From: Neobacillus sp. PS2-9
Lineage (GTDB): Bacteria > Bacillota > Bacilli > Bacillales > Cytobacillaceae
DNA length: 64,000 bases
Reading direction: 5' to 3'
Assembly (NCBI RefSeq): GCF_030915525.1
Contig: NZ_CP133269.1
Coordinates: 2,949,001 to 3,013,000 of the forward strand
Every line of letters starts with the position of its first letter. The stretch's first letter is position 1. Shown piece by piece: positions 1 through 8,635 of this stretch. The position numbers and the translations under genes were made by a program. The notes beneath the pieces are model-generated. The model was given only the letters and a program-made list of their open reading frames with translations. It was not told the origin of the DNA and ran no database searches.

Positions 1-248
1 AAAAGCAAATCCTTTTGTGGCATGTACCCTACACTTCCTGCTCTTTTCCCAGATTGCTTACCTTTGATTAGGATCTCGCCCTGTTCCGGTGCTAGTAAAC
101 CAGTAATCAACTTAAAAAGTGTGCTTTTTCCAGAACCACTTGCACCAATGACGGAAACAAATTCTCCCGAGTTAACATCTAGTGAAATCTGATCGAATAT
201 CGCTCGTTCCCCACCGAATGAGTAGGAGAGCTTGTTAATCGATAACAT
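1..248 (-). CDS. ABC transporter ATP-binding protein, partial (likely thiamine-precursor uptake)
   Basis: This is the N-terminal 82 residues of an ABC ATPase that runs off the left edge. The Walker A motif GASGSGKST is visible around residues 35-43, and the Q-loop region ends in YMPQKDLL, as in the SsuB/TauB/ThiZ branch of nitrate/sulfonate/taurine-type importers. The ATG lies 7 bp past the tenA stop, so it is the next gene of the thiamine salvage operon. From that context it probably energises uptake of a pyrimidine thiamine precursor such as formylaminopyrimidine; the substrate is inferred. The permease and binding protein would lie outside the window. Confidence 0.85.
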   Translation of the reverse strand, partial: MLSINKLSYSFGGERAIFDQISLDVNSGEFVSVIGASGSGKSTLFKLITGLLAPEQGEILIKGKQSGKRAGSVGYMPQKDLL

Positions 249-255
249 TGACAGA

Positions 256-927
256 TTAGACAGGCCACTCGCCTCCCTGGTAAACCATATCCCAGAACAT
301 ATATTCAAAGCGGGAGGTTGTAAGAAAATGCTGCTCCAAGATGGCTAATTCCCTTTCTGGTTTTCCCGCTGCTAATGAATCTAGTAAGTTAATAAGCCAC
401 TCAGCTAACTCACCAAATTCCTTTGATGAATACATTTTCACCCAGTCACCATATAGATAGTGTTCGCTAGCACCTTGATATTCTTCCGCTAGCATCTTAC
501 AAACCTCCCAATAGCTCCACATACAAGGTAATAAAGCCGAAATTAATTCTTCAAGTGAACCATTTTGTGCTACATGTAGCATGTATCGTGTGTAAGCTAG
601 ATTAATCGGACTTGGCACCGTTTCTTCTAACTGTTGATTCGTAATCCCGAATCGTGCCGCATATTCCCGGTGCAAATCCATTTCCCCATGTAAGGTCTCA
701 TGCAACAGCTTGGCAAATGCAGCCATCGTTTCAATATCTCTTGATTTCACAGCAGCTAAAGCAAACAGCTTGGAATAATCAATTAAGAACACGTAATCCT
801 GTTTCATGTAACGAATAAACGATTCAGTTGGAAGGTCCCCTTTTCCCATCCCGACAACAAATGGATGCTCGTGAGTTTTCTCCCAAATTTCATGTACTTT
901 TTGAAAAAGTCTCTCAGAGAATTTCAT
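256..927 (-). CDS. tenA: TenA, aminopyrimidine aminohydrolase (thiaminase II)
   Basis: TenA hydrolyses 4-amino-5-aminomethyl-2-methylpyrimidine to HMP in the salvage of degraded thiamine. The 223-residue length is usual for the family. The active-site cysteine falls at residue 135 in LLPCMWSYWEV, the same number as in Bacillus subtilis TenA, and conserved acidic and aromatic residues follow near the C terminus (SRFEYMFWDM). The start overlaps the end of ylmB by 14 bp, which suggests translational coupling. YlmB and TenA act in consecutive steps, which fits this order. Confidence 0.96.
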   Translation of the reverse strand: MKFSERLFQKVHEIWEKTHEHPFVVGMGKGDLPTESFIRYMKQDYVFLIDYSKLFALAAVKSRDIETMAAFAKLLHETLHGEMDLHREYAARFGITNQQLEETVPSPINLAYTRYMLHVAQNGSLEELISALLPCMWSYWEVCKMLAEEYQGASEHYLYGDWVKMYSSKEFGELAEWLINLLDSLAAGKPERELAILEQHFLTTSRFEYMFWDMVYQGGEWPV

Positions 928-2212
928 GCTGACCCTCTTTCCTCGTGTTACACCATTCTGCGATAAACATTGCTAAAACTTTTGTAAAGTCTAACAATTG
1001 TCGAATTTCTACCTTCTCATTGACAGCGTGCGCATCTTCCAATTTACCCGGTCCAAAAATGGATGTTGGAATACCTGCCCGTCCGAGCCATCCAGCATCT
1101 GTAACGGTTGTAGACATCCCAATCGTTGGCGTGCTGTTCATCATTTTTTCAAAGACTGTTGTTAAAGTCTTGGTTCCCAATTCGTTGGCATCCAACTCTA
1201 ATGAAGGAAAAATCTCGCCACGGTCCTCAATCATAGACTTTCCACCCCAAACGAACATTGGCGGATTCTCTCTAAGCCAAGGATCGGCAGCAGCAACGGC
1301 ACCGATATGTTGTTCAATTTCCTTGATCACGTCTTCATAGTCTTCATTCGGATAAAAATGAACCGTTACCCATAATGCACAGTGGTCAGCCACGAAAGCT
1401 GCATGCCTACCTCCTTCAATGACTGCCGGATTAATCGTATTGGTGCCAGGTGGAAAGCCTTCATAGCTTTTCGTCACAGCCCAATGTCTCTCCAGTTCCT
1501 GGAGTCCCCCAATAATCTTCATCATTTTCTCAATGGCACTGGCTCCTTTTAGGCCACCTCCTGCATGAATCATTTTTCTCCGCAATCCATCATGATAGGT
1601 TTCTTTGCTTTGAACCGTAATCCAACCAGTAATAACGCCGCCCTGTCCTTGAATATGTAAATCACTCGTATCTACTACTACTGCATAATCAGCGGTATAC
1701 CCCCTTTCTACACATGCCTGGGTTCCAGCCTCTCCTACTTCTTCCCCGATGACGGATTGAAATTGGAGATCTCCCCCCAAAGTAACGCCCATTTCTTTTA
1801 AAAGTTTAATTGCAATAAGTGAAGCCGCCATTCCACCTTTCATATCAGCGACACCACGACCATAAATAAACGAATCATTTATTCTAGCGCTAAATGGAGA
1901 AGAGTCCCACTCCTTGTCATCTCCCACCTCAGCAACGTCCACATGACCATTTATGATCAAGCTATTATATTGATTAGAAGCCTCACCCGCCAAAATGCCC
2001 ACTACATTCGGATCTCCAGGATACACATCCCATTTATCCGTTTGAAATCCCAAATCTTCTATATATCCTTTAATAAATTCCTGGACGTCATTGGTATTGC
2101 GGGCTGGAGGACTTACTGTCGGGTAAGCAACCAGTTGGGATAGCAATTCAAGAAGTTCACCTTTTCTCGCTTCTACCTCCACTTCAATTTTCTCCGCTAA
2201 TTCATTCCTCAT
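914..2212 (-). CDS. ylmB: M20-family formylaminopyrimidine deformylase (YlmB type)
   Basis: A zinc amidohydrolase of the ArgE/DapE/M20 type. Metal-binding motifs are seen in order: GHVDVAE, YGRGVADMKGG, GEEVGEAG, VVVDTSD and a C-terminal EDAHAVNE. In Bacillus, YlmB deformylates N-formyl-4-amino-5-aminomethyl-2-methylpyrimidine, giving the TenA substrate; the assignment rests on the thiamine operon around it. The reading frame is open further up to 2251, but the ATG at 2212 has a good site (AAGGTGG, about 9 nt upstream) that overlaps the thiW stop, so I chose 2212 (432 residues). Other M20 specificities cannot be excluded from motifs alone. Confidence 0.88.
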   Translation of the reverse strand: MRNELAEKIEVEVEARKGELLELLSQLVAYPTVSPPARNTNDVQEFIKGYIEDLGFQTDKWDVYPGDPNVVGILAGEASNQYNSLIINGHVDVAEVGDDKEWDSSPFSARINDSFIYGRGVADMKGGMAASLIAIKLLKEMGVTLGGDLQFQSVIGEEVGEAGTQACVERGYTADYAVVVDTSDLHIQGQGGVITGWITVQSKETYHDGLRRKMIHAGGGLKGASAIEKMMKIIGGLQELERHWAVTKSYEGFPPGTNTINPAVIEGGRHAAFVADHCALWVTVHFYPNEDYEDVIKEIEQHIGAVAAADPWLRENPPMFVWGGKSMIEDRGEIFPSLELDANELGTKTLTTVFEKMMNSTPTIGMSTTVTDAGWLGRAGIPTSIFGPGKLEDAHAVNEKVEIRQLLDFTKVLAMFIAEWCNTRKEGQHEIL

Positions 2213-2225
2213 AGTGCCTACCACC

Positions 2226-2732
2226 TTACATTTTGGTTTGAGTTCCCTCAATCTTCACCACTTTTTTCTGTAAAAATACTGTTAAGATTACAAATCCAAT
2301 CAATGCACCGGCAAATGAGCTAAAAATAAACAATGGGATAAATCCAAATAAAGTCACTTTTTGTCCAAGCAATAGTGTGGCAATTGGATAACACAGCATA
2401 GCACCAATGATGCCTGTCCCGATTACTTCACCGAAAAACGCTAGATAGATTTTTCTAGTTTTCAGGAATAAAAGAGATGCGAGTAATGCTCCGACCATAC
2501 TACCTGGGAAGGCAAACGGGGATCCTGTTCCCATAATATTTCTTAATAATGAAACACAAAAGGCTTGTGCAACAGCATAATAAGGCCCTAAAAGAACCGC
2601 TGACAGCACATTCAAGAAATGTTGAATAGGAAAAACCTTGGTAATTCCAATGGGAATATAAAAGAGATTACTGGACATGGCTCCAATTGCAATCATCATG
2701 GCGGTTAAAGTAAGCTTGTGTGTTTTCTTCAT
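2226..2732 (-). CDS. thiW: ThiW, S component of an ECF transporter for the thiazole precursor
   Basis: A 168-residue integral membrane protein with about five hydrophobic segments and the ThiW signature early in the chain (LTAMMIAIGAMSS, then FPIQHFLNVLSAVLLGP). ThiW proteins are substrate-binding components of energy-coupling-factor transporters thought to import hydroxyethylthiazole. They rely on an EcfAA'T module encoded elsewhere, and none is seen here. The position between thiE and ylmB under TPP riboswitch control fits this role. The stop codon overlaps the ylmB ribosome binding site. Confidence 0.93.
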   Translation of the reverse strand: MKKTHKLTLTAMMIAIGAMSSNLFYIPIGITKVFPIQHFLNVLSAVLLGPYYAVAQAFCVSLLRNIMGTGSPFAFPGSMVGALLASLLFLKTRKIYLAFFGEVIGTGIIGAMLCYPIATLLLGQKVTLFGFIPLFIFSSFAGALIGFVILTVFLQKKVVKIEGTQTKM

Positions 2733-2739
2733 TCTCTCA

Positions 2740-3393
2740 TCACTCCTGACCCGCTAAGGCACCTAGATTCTTTTTTAAAGCTTTTGCTGCTTCTTGCGGT
2801 GATTCCGCATGACTGATCGCAGTAATTACGGAAACGCCATCTGCCCCAGCTTTCATTACAGAACTAGCATTTTCACTCGTGATTCCACCAATTCCAACAA
2901 TGGGGATAGTGAATCCTTCACTTCGTAATGCTTCAATAAGTGTCGTTCCCCGTGATGGTTTGGCGTCTGCCTTCGTGGTGGTTGGAAAAACAGGTCCGAT
3001 ACCAAAATAATCTGCTCCATCCCGTAAGGCTGCCATGGCTTCCTCTTTTGTATGAACAGAAACACCCAAGATTTTGTCGCCAATTTTTCCCCTTACCGTT
3101 TTAACAGATTCATCCTCTTGCCCAATATGGACACCGTCTGCATTTAATTCAATCGCAAGATCAAGATCATCATTTACAATGAAAGGGATGTGATTCTCTT
3201 TACAGATGGTTTGGAGTTTTTTAGCGAGTGAATATTTTTCAACGCCGGTTAAAGCCCCTTCTCCCTTTTCACGAAACTGAAAAAAGGTTATGCCCCCAGC
3301 AATGGCTTCCTTCAATACCTCAACAGGGTCCTTCAAGCAGTTATTGCTACCCATGATAAAATAAACACTCAATGCTTCTCGTAAATTTGTCAT
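2740..3393 (-). CDS. thiE: Thiamine phosphate synthase
   Basis: ThiE couples HMP-PP and thiazole phosphate to give thiamine monophosphate. The TIM-barrel motifs are present: [37 protein letters not shown] and the C-terminal GIGGI phosphate-binding loop. The frame extends to 3438, but the ATG at 3393 has GAGGG upstream and forms an ATGA overlap with the thiD stop, so I used it; this gives 217 residues, normal for the family. It lies in the salvage operon directly after thiD. Confidence 0.96.
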   Translation of the reverse strand: MTNLREALSVYFIMGSNNCLKDPVEVLKEAIAGGITFFQFREKGEGALTGVEKYSLAKKLQTICKENHIPFIVNDDLDLAIELNADGVHIGQEDESVKTVRGKIGDKILGVSVHTKEEAMAALRDGADYFGIGPVFPTTTKADAKPSRGTTLIEALRSEGFTIPIVGIGGITSENASSVMKAGADGVSVITAISHAESPQEAAKALKKNLGALAGQE

Positions 3394-4208
3394 AAAGGGG
3401 TACCCTCTTTTCCGATCTTTCTTTTTCGATATGCCCAATGGTTAGTGGGGCCATGTCCTTGGCCGATCTTTAAATCTTCTTCAATAGCTGCCTGAATAAA
3501 ATCCTTTGCTGTTAAAACGGCTTCATACACACTAGCTCCTTTTGCCAGCTCTGCAGTTAGTGCAGCAGAGAAGGTGCATCCTGTTCCATGCGTGTTTTTA
3601 GTATTGATTCGCTGGCTCGTGAACGTGTAAAATTCCTTGCCATCGAATAATACATCTACTGCATCCGTTTCATTCTCGTCATGTCCACCCTTGATGACGA
3701 TATTTTTCACTCCAAGTGCATGTAATCTTCTCGCAGCTTCCTTTTTTTCCCCAACCGTTTGAATCGTCATTCCCGTTAAAACTTCCGCTTCTGGGATGTT
3801 CGGTGTGATGACCTTTGCTAGAGGCAGTAAATAGGTTTTCATCGCTGAAATCGCTTCGTTTAACAATAAAGATGCTCCGCCCTTAGCGATCATTACCGGG
3901 TCAACCACGACATTTCCCCATTGAAAAATCTTCATTTGTTCCGACACAGCTTCAATTATTTCTGCGTTAAACAGCATCCCTGTTTTTAGGGCATCTGCTC
4001 CGATATCCTCCCCAATCGCTTGAATCTGTTTGACAACAGCCTCCGCTGACATTGGATAAACACCGTGAACACCCAATGTGTTCTGAGCAGTCACTGCTGT
4101 TAATGCAGACATTCCAAATACCTCTAATTCCTGAAACGTCTTTAAATCTGCCTGAATTCCAGCTCCGCCACCGCTATCAGATCCTGCAATCGTTAGCGCT
4201 TTTTTCAT
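3390..4208 (-). CDS. thiD: Bifunctional HMP kinase / HMP-P kinase
   Basis: ThiD phosphorylates HMP twice to HMP-PP, one of the two ThiE substrates. It is a ribokinase-fold protein: the N terminus [19 protein letters not shown] binds the pyrimidine, and [10 protein letters not shown] near residue 210 is the anion hole with its catalytic Cys/Asp region. The ATG at 4208 is preceded by GTGGGGG, so I took it over an in-frame start five codons upstream. The stop overlaps the thiE start (ATGA). Confidence 0.96.
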   Translation of the reverse strand: MKKALTIAGSDSGGGAGIQADLKTFQELEVFGMSALTAVTAQNTLGVHGVYPMSAEAVVKQIQAIGEDIGADALKTGMLFNAEIIEAVSEQMKIFQWGNVVVDPVMIAKGGASLLLNEAISAMKTYLLPLAKVITPNIPEAEVLTGMTIQTVGEKKEAARRLHALGVKNIVIKGGHDENETDAVDVLFDGKEFYTFTSQRINTKNTHGTGCTFSAALTAELAKGASVYEAVLTAKDFIQAAIEEDLKIGQGHGPTNHWAYRKRKIGKEGTPL

Positions 4209-4223
4209 AAAAATAACCCCCAC

Positions 4224-5036
4224 TTACTCATTCATTTTTTTAATGGACGCGAGCTGCTTCATATCTTTTGATGTTGTGAGTGATAATTGGTTTAAAAATT
4301 CGATTTGAAAGCTTCCCGGTCCTTGTTCAACTGTTTTTTCAGCCGCTTTCTCTGCCGCTATTCCATAGAAAGACAAAGCTGCTACGGAAGCCTTCAATAA
4401 GTCTTCTTCCACACCAGCAAACGCACCAATTACAGAGGTTAATAGACAGCCAGTGCCTGTCACCTTGGTCAATATTGGATGTCCATTTGCAATCACAAAG
4501 GTTGTTTCTCCATCTGTCACGATATCTTCTTTTCCGGTTATGACCACAACGGTATGAAGTTTCTGTGCAGCTGATATAGCAAGATCAACAATGTTCCCAT
4601 TTGCGTCACCGGCATCTACACCTTTAATTTCCCAGTTCTCCCCGACAACATTAGCTATTTCGGCTGCATTGCCTCTGATTACCGAAACATTCACCTGTTT
4701 CATAATTTTTTGTGCAGTCTCCGTACGGTAAGGAGTGGCCCCTGCACCTACTGGGTCAAATATAACCGGAACACTATTTTCATTGGCTGCTTTTCCTGCA
4801 ATAATCATCGACTCCACTGTCTGCGCGTTTAGTGTTCCAATATTCAAAACTACGGAACTAGCAATCTTCGCCATATCGGCTACTTCTTCTGCTGCATATG
4901 CCATGACAGGTGATGCTCCTAGTGCAAGTAAACCATTTGCTGTAAAGTTCGTGACAACGACGTTAGTTATGTTATGTACTAACGGTCTACCCTCTCTTAC
5001 TTTTTCCAATGTCTCAAACCATCTGTTTGTTTCCAC
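4224..5036 (-). CDS. thiM: Hydroxyethylthiazole kinase
   Basis: ThiM phosphorylates hydroxyethylthiazole to the thiazole phosphate used by ThiE. At 270 residues it has the family length. Key segments are PLVHNITN at the N terminus, [11 protein letters not shown] in the middle and the nucleotide/anion-hole motif [10 protein letters not shown] near residue 195. It is the first gene of the operon, just downstream of the TPP riboswitch and its terminator, so it and everything after it should be shut off when thiamine pyrophosphate is plentiful. Confidence 0.97.
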   Translation of the reverse strand: METNRWFETLEKVREGRPLVHNITNVVVTNFTANGLLALGASPVMAYAAEEVADMAKIASSVVLNIGTLNAQTVESMIIAGKAANENSVPVIFDPVGAGATPYRTETAQKIMKQVNVSVIRGNAAEIANVVGENWEIKGVDAGDANGNIVDLAISAAQKLHTVVVITGKEDIVTDGETTFVIANGHPILTKVTGTGCLLTSVIGAFAGVEEDLLKASVAALSFYGIAAEKAAEKTVEQGPGSFQIEFLNQLSLTTSKDMKQLASIKKMNE

Positions 5037-5060
5037 AACAATCTCCCCTTTTTTAAAAAT

Positions 5061-5095
5061 AAAAAAACCAGATCCATAATTTGGACCTGGTTAGT
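5061..5095 (-). terminator. Rho-independent terminator of the TPP riboswitch expression platform
   Basis: On the minus strand a 10-bp GC-containing stem (AACCAGGTCC with GGATCTGGTT) is followed at once by a T-run. It sits between the TPP aptamer and thiM. This is the expected transcription-attenuation platform: ligand binding should favour this hairpin and stop transcription before thiM. Confidence 0.9.
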
Positions 5096-5115
5096 TAGAT
5101 AGAGTAATAATACAA

Positions 5116-5226
5116 CATTCACTCGACTACTTTCCTACGCTGGTATTACCCAGATCAGGTCCGAAGGGTTAAAAACGTTGCCGTTTTCTCTCAGCCCGCA
5201 ATCTGGGCACCCCTAGTAGATTCACT
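5116..5226 (-). promoter_or_regulatory. TPP riboswitch (THI element)
   Basis: Read on the minus strand, the leader contains the conserved THI-box blocks: AGGGGTGCCC, then GCGGGCTGAGAG, then ACCCTTCGGACCTGATCTGG, then TAATACCAGCGTAGGAAAG. The closing P1 helix pairs CTACT at the 5' end with AGTAG at the 3' end. It precedes thiM and the terminator at 5061-5095, giving a transcriptional off-switch for the thiamine salvage operon. Confidence 0.97.
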
Positions 5227-5241
5227 TATGAAATTACATAA

Positions 5242-5270
5242 ATCATAATCCTATTTTTTAAAATAGTAAA
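5242..5270 (-). promoter_or_regulatory. Sigma-A-type promoter of the thiamine operon
   Basis: On the minus strand TTTACT and TATGAT are separated by 17 bp, just upstream of the TPP aptamer. Start of transcription would fall near 5235, so the whole aptamer is in the leader. It begins right after the stop of the upstream redoxin gene. Confidence 0.65.
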
Positions 5271-5274
5271 GGAT

Positions 5275-5523
5275 TTATGCCTCTTTATTTTTCACTAAAT
5301 CAATAAGTTCTTTTAGTTCGTTTGTAAATCCTTTGACTGCCCGGCCTTCAACAACCGTTATTGGAACGCCCAGATAGCCGTACTTCTCTACTTCCTTTTG
5401 ATATTCGGCATGAGTAGAAATGTTTCTTGCTTCAAATGCAATTCCTTCTTGTGTTAGTACCTGCTTCACCATTGTACATTCAATACAATCGTTTGTTGTA
5501 TAGACGATTACTTGCTTGCTCAT
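5275..5523 (-). CDS. Glutaredoxin/NrdH-like redox protein
   Basis: A small thioredoxin-fold protein of 82 residues. The N-terminal strand VIVYTTNDC leads into the redox motif CIEC at residues 13-16, and the cis-proline loop reads GVPITVV near residue 54. This matches the NrdH/glutaredoxin group; the usual motif is C-V/P-x-C, so CIEC is a variant. It is a single gene, ending just before the thiamine operon promoter. Partner and substrate are unknown. Confidence 0.88.
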   Translation of the reverse strand: MSKQVIVYTTNDCIECTMVKQVLTQEGIAFEARNISTHAEYQKEVEKYGYLGVPITVVEGRAVKGFTNELKELIDLVKNKEA

Positions 5524-5871
5524 TTAAATATTTCCCCCTATCTAAATTTACGACAATTTTCCTTTAAATTCTTTATATACTTTAAAATCCGCGAATTCCC
5601 CCACACATTCCCATCCATTATATAACAATTTCCTGCAGTAGTTGTAAACATAGCGTTCGGAAATATTCCTCGGGAAAGCGCACGAAAAGACAATTTTAGT
5701 GTTTTTATGTCGGAAAGTGGAAACTTAAAATGCCGTTAGACAGCCCTTTTTTCTATTATCATGATATTCGTTTATGCTCGTCCGTCTCTTTTACATAATA
5801 TATATCTAGTAGGACCCCCTTATTGCCGTCACTTGTGAGAATTAGGGGATTAATCATTATATATTTTAAAA
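5524..5871. other. Intergenic stretch, no gene seen
   Basis: About 350 bp between the redoxin start and the repeat element at 5872. I see no convincing reading frame, no stable RNA motif and no tandem repeat in it. It must contain the divergent promoters for the redoxin (minus strand) and the gene at 6085 (plus strand), but I could not place them with confidence. Confidence 0.5.
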
Positions 5872-6050
5872 AAAGGCTATGTTAAAGAACAGTGTTGATT
5901 TTTACACTCTGTTGATTGGAGCGGAAGGCACGAAGACTCCCGTGGGAGTATGGTTCAGGGGAGACCCCGCAGGCGCATGCGTCGAGGAGGCTCGCCGAAA
6001 CACCCCTGGAAAGCGAAGTGCCTGGAGCGGAAATCAACAGGCAAGTTTAA
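5872..6050 (+). repeat. Large palindromic intergenic repeat, copy 1
   Basis: A GC-rich block in AT-rich surroundings, with CTGTTGATT at the left of its core and AATCAACAG at the right, so the core can fold into one long structure. Internal parts include GAAGACTCCCGTGGGAGT and GGGGAGACCCCGC. A second copy lies at 55233-55413 on the other strand and also shares the outer sequence AAAGGCTATGTTAAAG. From memory, related sequences are common in Bacillaceae genomes; no function is known to me. The copy ends about 20 bp before the ribosome binding site of the next gene. Confidence 0.85.
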
Positions 6051-6084
6051 CAGATCCTAAAAAAATAAAAAGGTGGGTAGAATA

Positions 6085-6543
6085 ATGGGTAAAAAAAATA
6101 AAAATAAAAATATTCAAGATAATTCATTCGATATAGACTCCTTTTTGCAATCGGTGAACAACTTACTGAAAGAAGAGCTTTTGAAGGCACTAAACCAAAC
6201 TGAAGCATTCCCTTCACCAACAGCAGCTGAGGAACTAGTGGAACAAACTGAAGTAACAGCAGCTGAAGTAAATAATGAACAACAAGAAATCCTTACAGAA
6301 GTGACAGAGGTACAAACTGAACTGGAAAATCATGAGCCTGATCTTCGGGCTAAAATTACTAATCATTTATTCGCAATTGAAGCAGACCTATCAAATTATA
6401 TCGAAAGCTTTGAAGCTGAGGTTCGAGCAGAACTGGCTGATTTAAAAGAACAAAATGAGAAACTAATAAATCAACTTTCAGAGTCTGAAAAAAAGAAAAA
6501 AGAGAAAGACAAGGACAAAAAAAAGAAAAAAGATAAGGAGTAG
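6085..6543 (+). CDS. Hypothetical coiled-coil protein with lysine-rich tail
   Basis: A 152-residue protein I do not recognise. It starts with a lysine/asparagine-rich stretch (GKKNKNKN), has an acidic Glu/Gln/Thr-rich middle that looks helical, and a region near residues 90-135 with coiled-coil character (IEADLSNYIESFEAEV). It ends in a run of alternating Lys, Asp and Glu. I chose the ATG at 6085 because AGGTGG lies 9 nt upstream; an in-frame GTG at 6073 overlaps that site. No membrane segment or signal peptide is visible. A terminator follows. Confidence 0.75.
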   Translation: MGKKNKNKNIQDNSFDIDSFLQSVNNLLKEELLKALNQTEAFPSPTAAEELVEQTEVTAAEVNNEQQEILTEVTEVQTELENHEPDLRAKITNHLFAIEADLSNYIESFEAEVRAELADLKEQNEKLINQLSESEKKKKEKDKDKKKKKDKE

Positions 6544-6592
6544 TGAACTCTTTAACAATCTATTAAACTTCCAATACTGAAATCACACAAAG

Positions 6593-6615
6593 CCTTGAGA
6601 AATCAAGGTTTTTTT
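6593..6615 (+). terminator. Rho-independent terminator
   Basis: Stem CCTTGA/TCAAGG with a GAAA tetraloop, followed by seven T. It ends the transcript of the coiled-coil gene at 6085. Confidence 0.8.
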
Positions 6616-6620
6616 CAACG

Positions 6621-6648
6621 AAAAAAAGTGGCCGCTACCACTTTTTTA
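6621..6648 (-). terminator. Terminator, probably bidirectional
   Basis: AAAAAAAGTGG and CCACTTTTTT form a hairpin around CCGCTA, with A/T runs on both sides. It would end the minus-strand transcript of the HipA-like gene and can back up the plus-strand terminator. Confidence 0.75.
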
Positions 6649-6655
6649 ATTAATT

Positions 6656-7429
6656 CTATTCATTATCATGTAACGGCCGATAAATTTTTTTCAAAAATCG
6701 CTGTATGATGTGTGGAAGGAAGCTCTTACGTCTTGTTACTAAGGCGCTAACCATTGCCTTTTTTTCCTCCTTAGAAACCATCCAATCATCTGGTATCATT
6801 GATACAATTTCCTCGATTAAAAAAATGGGAATGGTTTGAATCAGTTCCATATAGTTTGTAAAACTATCTTCGGATTCAATAAATTTCGCCATGATTTGGT
6901 GTGTGGCACTTTTTAAAAGCTGCTCTGACAGGTTATCTAAATCATTCTCGTTCCAATTGTAAGATTCGAATATCTCCGCATGATCAATGATCCATAAGTG
7001 GTATGTTTCTTTTTCTTCTTCACATAAGACAATATTTTTGCGAGTCCGGTCGCGGTTGCATAACCAGTAATCTAATAAAATGAAACCGGCTAATGACTGG
7101 TGATTATGGATTCCGGAAATATTGGGCGTTTGATGTCCATCCAAACAATCATGGACATATAATGAGGCGAATTGATATTGAGTTTGCTGCATGACGTTCA
7201 GTTCAGGAACTTGTGTAATGAATTCCTGTGGTATTTCTACTAAGCGGGCAAAGGGAACTGGGAGCCCGAGGTATCTCGCTAGACAATATGCCACCCATTC
7301 ATTTGGTAACGTTCTTTCATACCCAGTCTGAAAGAACTTAACCACATAGTCATTTCCATCACTAAAGGTAATTAAATGGGCATTTGACTTCCCTTCCAAT
7401 GTTTTTTGATAGGAAATGGGGGTAATCAT
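6656..7429 (-). CDS. HipA-like kinase-fold protein
   Basis: A 257-residue protein of the HipA-like kinase superfamily. Lys31 in YVVKFF fits the ATP-binding lysine. NRDRTRKN (125-132) gives the catalytic Asp and the Asn of the loop, and IIDHAEIF (147-154) gives the metal-binding Asp. No HipB-type antitoxin is next to it, so a toxin role is not indicated. It overlaps the upstream glycosyltransferase by 4 bp (ATGA), so the two are probably co-translated. The substrate is unknown; a sugar or peptide linked to the glycosyltransferase product is a guess only. Confidence 0.8.
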   Translation of the reverse strand: MITPISYQKTLEGKSNAHLITFSDGNDYVVKFFQTGYERTLPNEWVAYCLARYLGLPVPFARLVEIPQEFITQVPELNVMQQTQYQFASLYVHDCLDGHQTPNISGIHNHQSLAGFILLDYWLCNRDRTRKNIVLCEEEKETYHLWIIDHAEIFESYNWNENDLDNLSEQLLKSATHQIMAKFIESEDSFTNYMELIQTIPIFLIEEIVSMIPDDWMVSKEEKKAMVSALVTRRKSFLPHIIQRFLKKIYRPLHDNE

Positions 7430-8541
7430 GGCTGACCCACCTCCCCGTCTGCCTCTACATCCTTTTGGATAATTTTTTTCAATAAATCAACATAAGCATC
7501 TGCTACTATTTGTATAGAGAAATTCTGTTGAACTCGATTAATTGCAGCCTGAGACATCTGTTGATATCTGACTGGATGATCGATGATCCCGTATATTTGA
7601 TTAACGGCATCCTCTAAATTTTGTCCACGATAAAGTAATCCAGTCTCTCCGTCGACAACCAGTTCAGTGACTGGCATCATTCTAGAGGCGACAACTGGTA
7701 CCCCGCAGGTCATTGATTCAATAAAGGTATTTCCGAAGGATTCTGATTTTGTAGTTGCTAGAGTACATCCGCCAGATTGACGAATTTTCGCATAAACATG
7801 AGGCATTTGCTGATAAGGAATGACAGGAAACCATTTAATGATATCTGTGAGCTTTTCTTCCTGCCAAGCGGTTGCAAATTCTTCGCGCTGTACACTTTGT
7901 GCACCACCGATTACCCAAATTTCAATATCCTCGCGTTCACTTTTTATCTTTTTTGCCACTTCAATCAGCATCGGCCAGTTTTTACGTTTGTCCAATCTGC
8001 CAATCCATCCGATAATCTTTTTATCTTTTGGAAGTACAGGTGCACTATTGAAATCAATTTCATTGGTTGGTAATGCTCGGAAAAAGGTGGTATCTACGCC
8101 ATTGTATATTACTTCAATGGGGACATTATTTGTTAAGATGGAGACTAACCGATTTTGATATTGAGAGGGAACAATGATTAATTCTGGCTGAATTCCTTTA
8201 AACGATTTTACATGAGGGGTAAGCTTGATTAATTCAGGAGTGCGTGCTTCCACAATAACAGGGCCTTGAAAGTTGGCTTTTCGAAGCCATTTGTAGGCAG
8301 CACCCGTATCAACAATAATGACGGCGTCATAAGCGTGATCTTGAATGATTTTTTTAATTTCTTGTTCATCTTTCGTTAAATAAACAGGAGCAATGTCCTG
8401 CATGATGTGGAGTCCTCCATGATCTGTTGTATAAAGGAATTCTGTATCAATGCCATGTTTCTTGAAATAGACTGAGCGGTTTCGCCATCCAGCATTTACT
8501 CCGCCAACAGTGAGTAGCCGCCAGATTACTAGTACTTTCAT
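7426..8541 (-). CDS. GT4-family glycosyltransferase
   Basis: A GT-B fold retaining glycosyltransferase of 371 residues. The N-terminal half has the acceptor-domain start GVNAGWRNR, and the C-terminal half has IGWIGRLDKRKNW, then the nucleotide-sugar binding E-x7-E region ESFGNTFIESMTCGVPVV and the following GLLYRG. No signal peptide or membrane span is seen, so it acts in the cytoplasm. It forms a two-gene unit with the HipA-like kinase. The sugar and acceptor are not deducible from the sequence. Confidence 0.9.
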   Translation of the reverse strand: MKVLVIWRLLTVGGVNAGWRNRSVYFKKHGIDTEFLYTTDHGGLHIMQDIAPVYLTKDEQEIKKIIQDHAYDAVIIVDTGAAYKWLRKANFQGPVIVEARTPELIKLTPHVKSFKGIQPELIIVPSQYQNRLVSILTNNVPIEVIYNGVDTTFFRALPTNEIDFNSAPVLPKDKKIIGWIGRLDKRKNWPMLIEVAKKIKSEREDIEIWVIGGAQSVQREEFATAWQEEKLTDIIKWFPVIPYQQMPHVYAKIRQSGGCTLATTKSESFGNTFIESMTCGVPVVASRMMPVTELVVDGETGLLYRGQNLEDAVNQIYGIIDHPVRYQQMSQAAINRVQQNFSIQIVADAYVDLLKKIIQKDVEADGEVGQP

Positions 8542-8635
8542 TTAGCTTTCTCCTTGTTAGTATTTAGGGTCCTCCTCAGAAATACGCCTTACTTTAGACA
8601 GTTTCTTTATACTTCATCAATAATGTTGTAGAATT

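Noticed and set aside
5879..6085. A 68-codon plus-strand frame
   Set aside because: It lies wholly in the palindromic repeat copy 1, and no counterpart frame is kept in copy 2.
6656..7429. HipAB-type toxin-antitoxin system
   Set aside because: The HipA-like protein has no HipB-like helix-turn-helix partner and is instead coupled to a glycosyltransferase.
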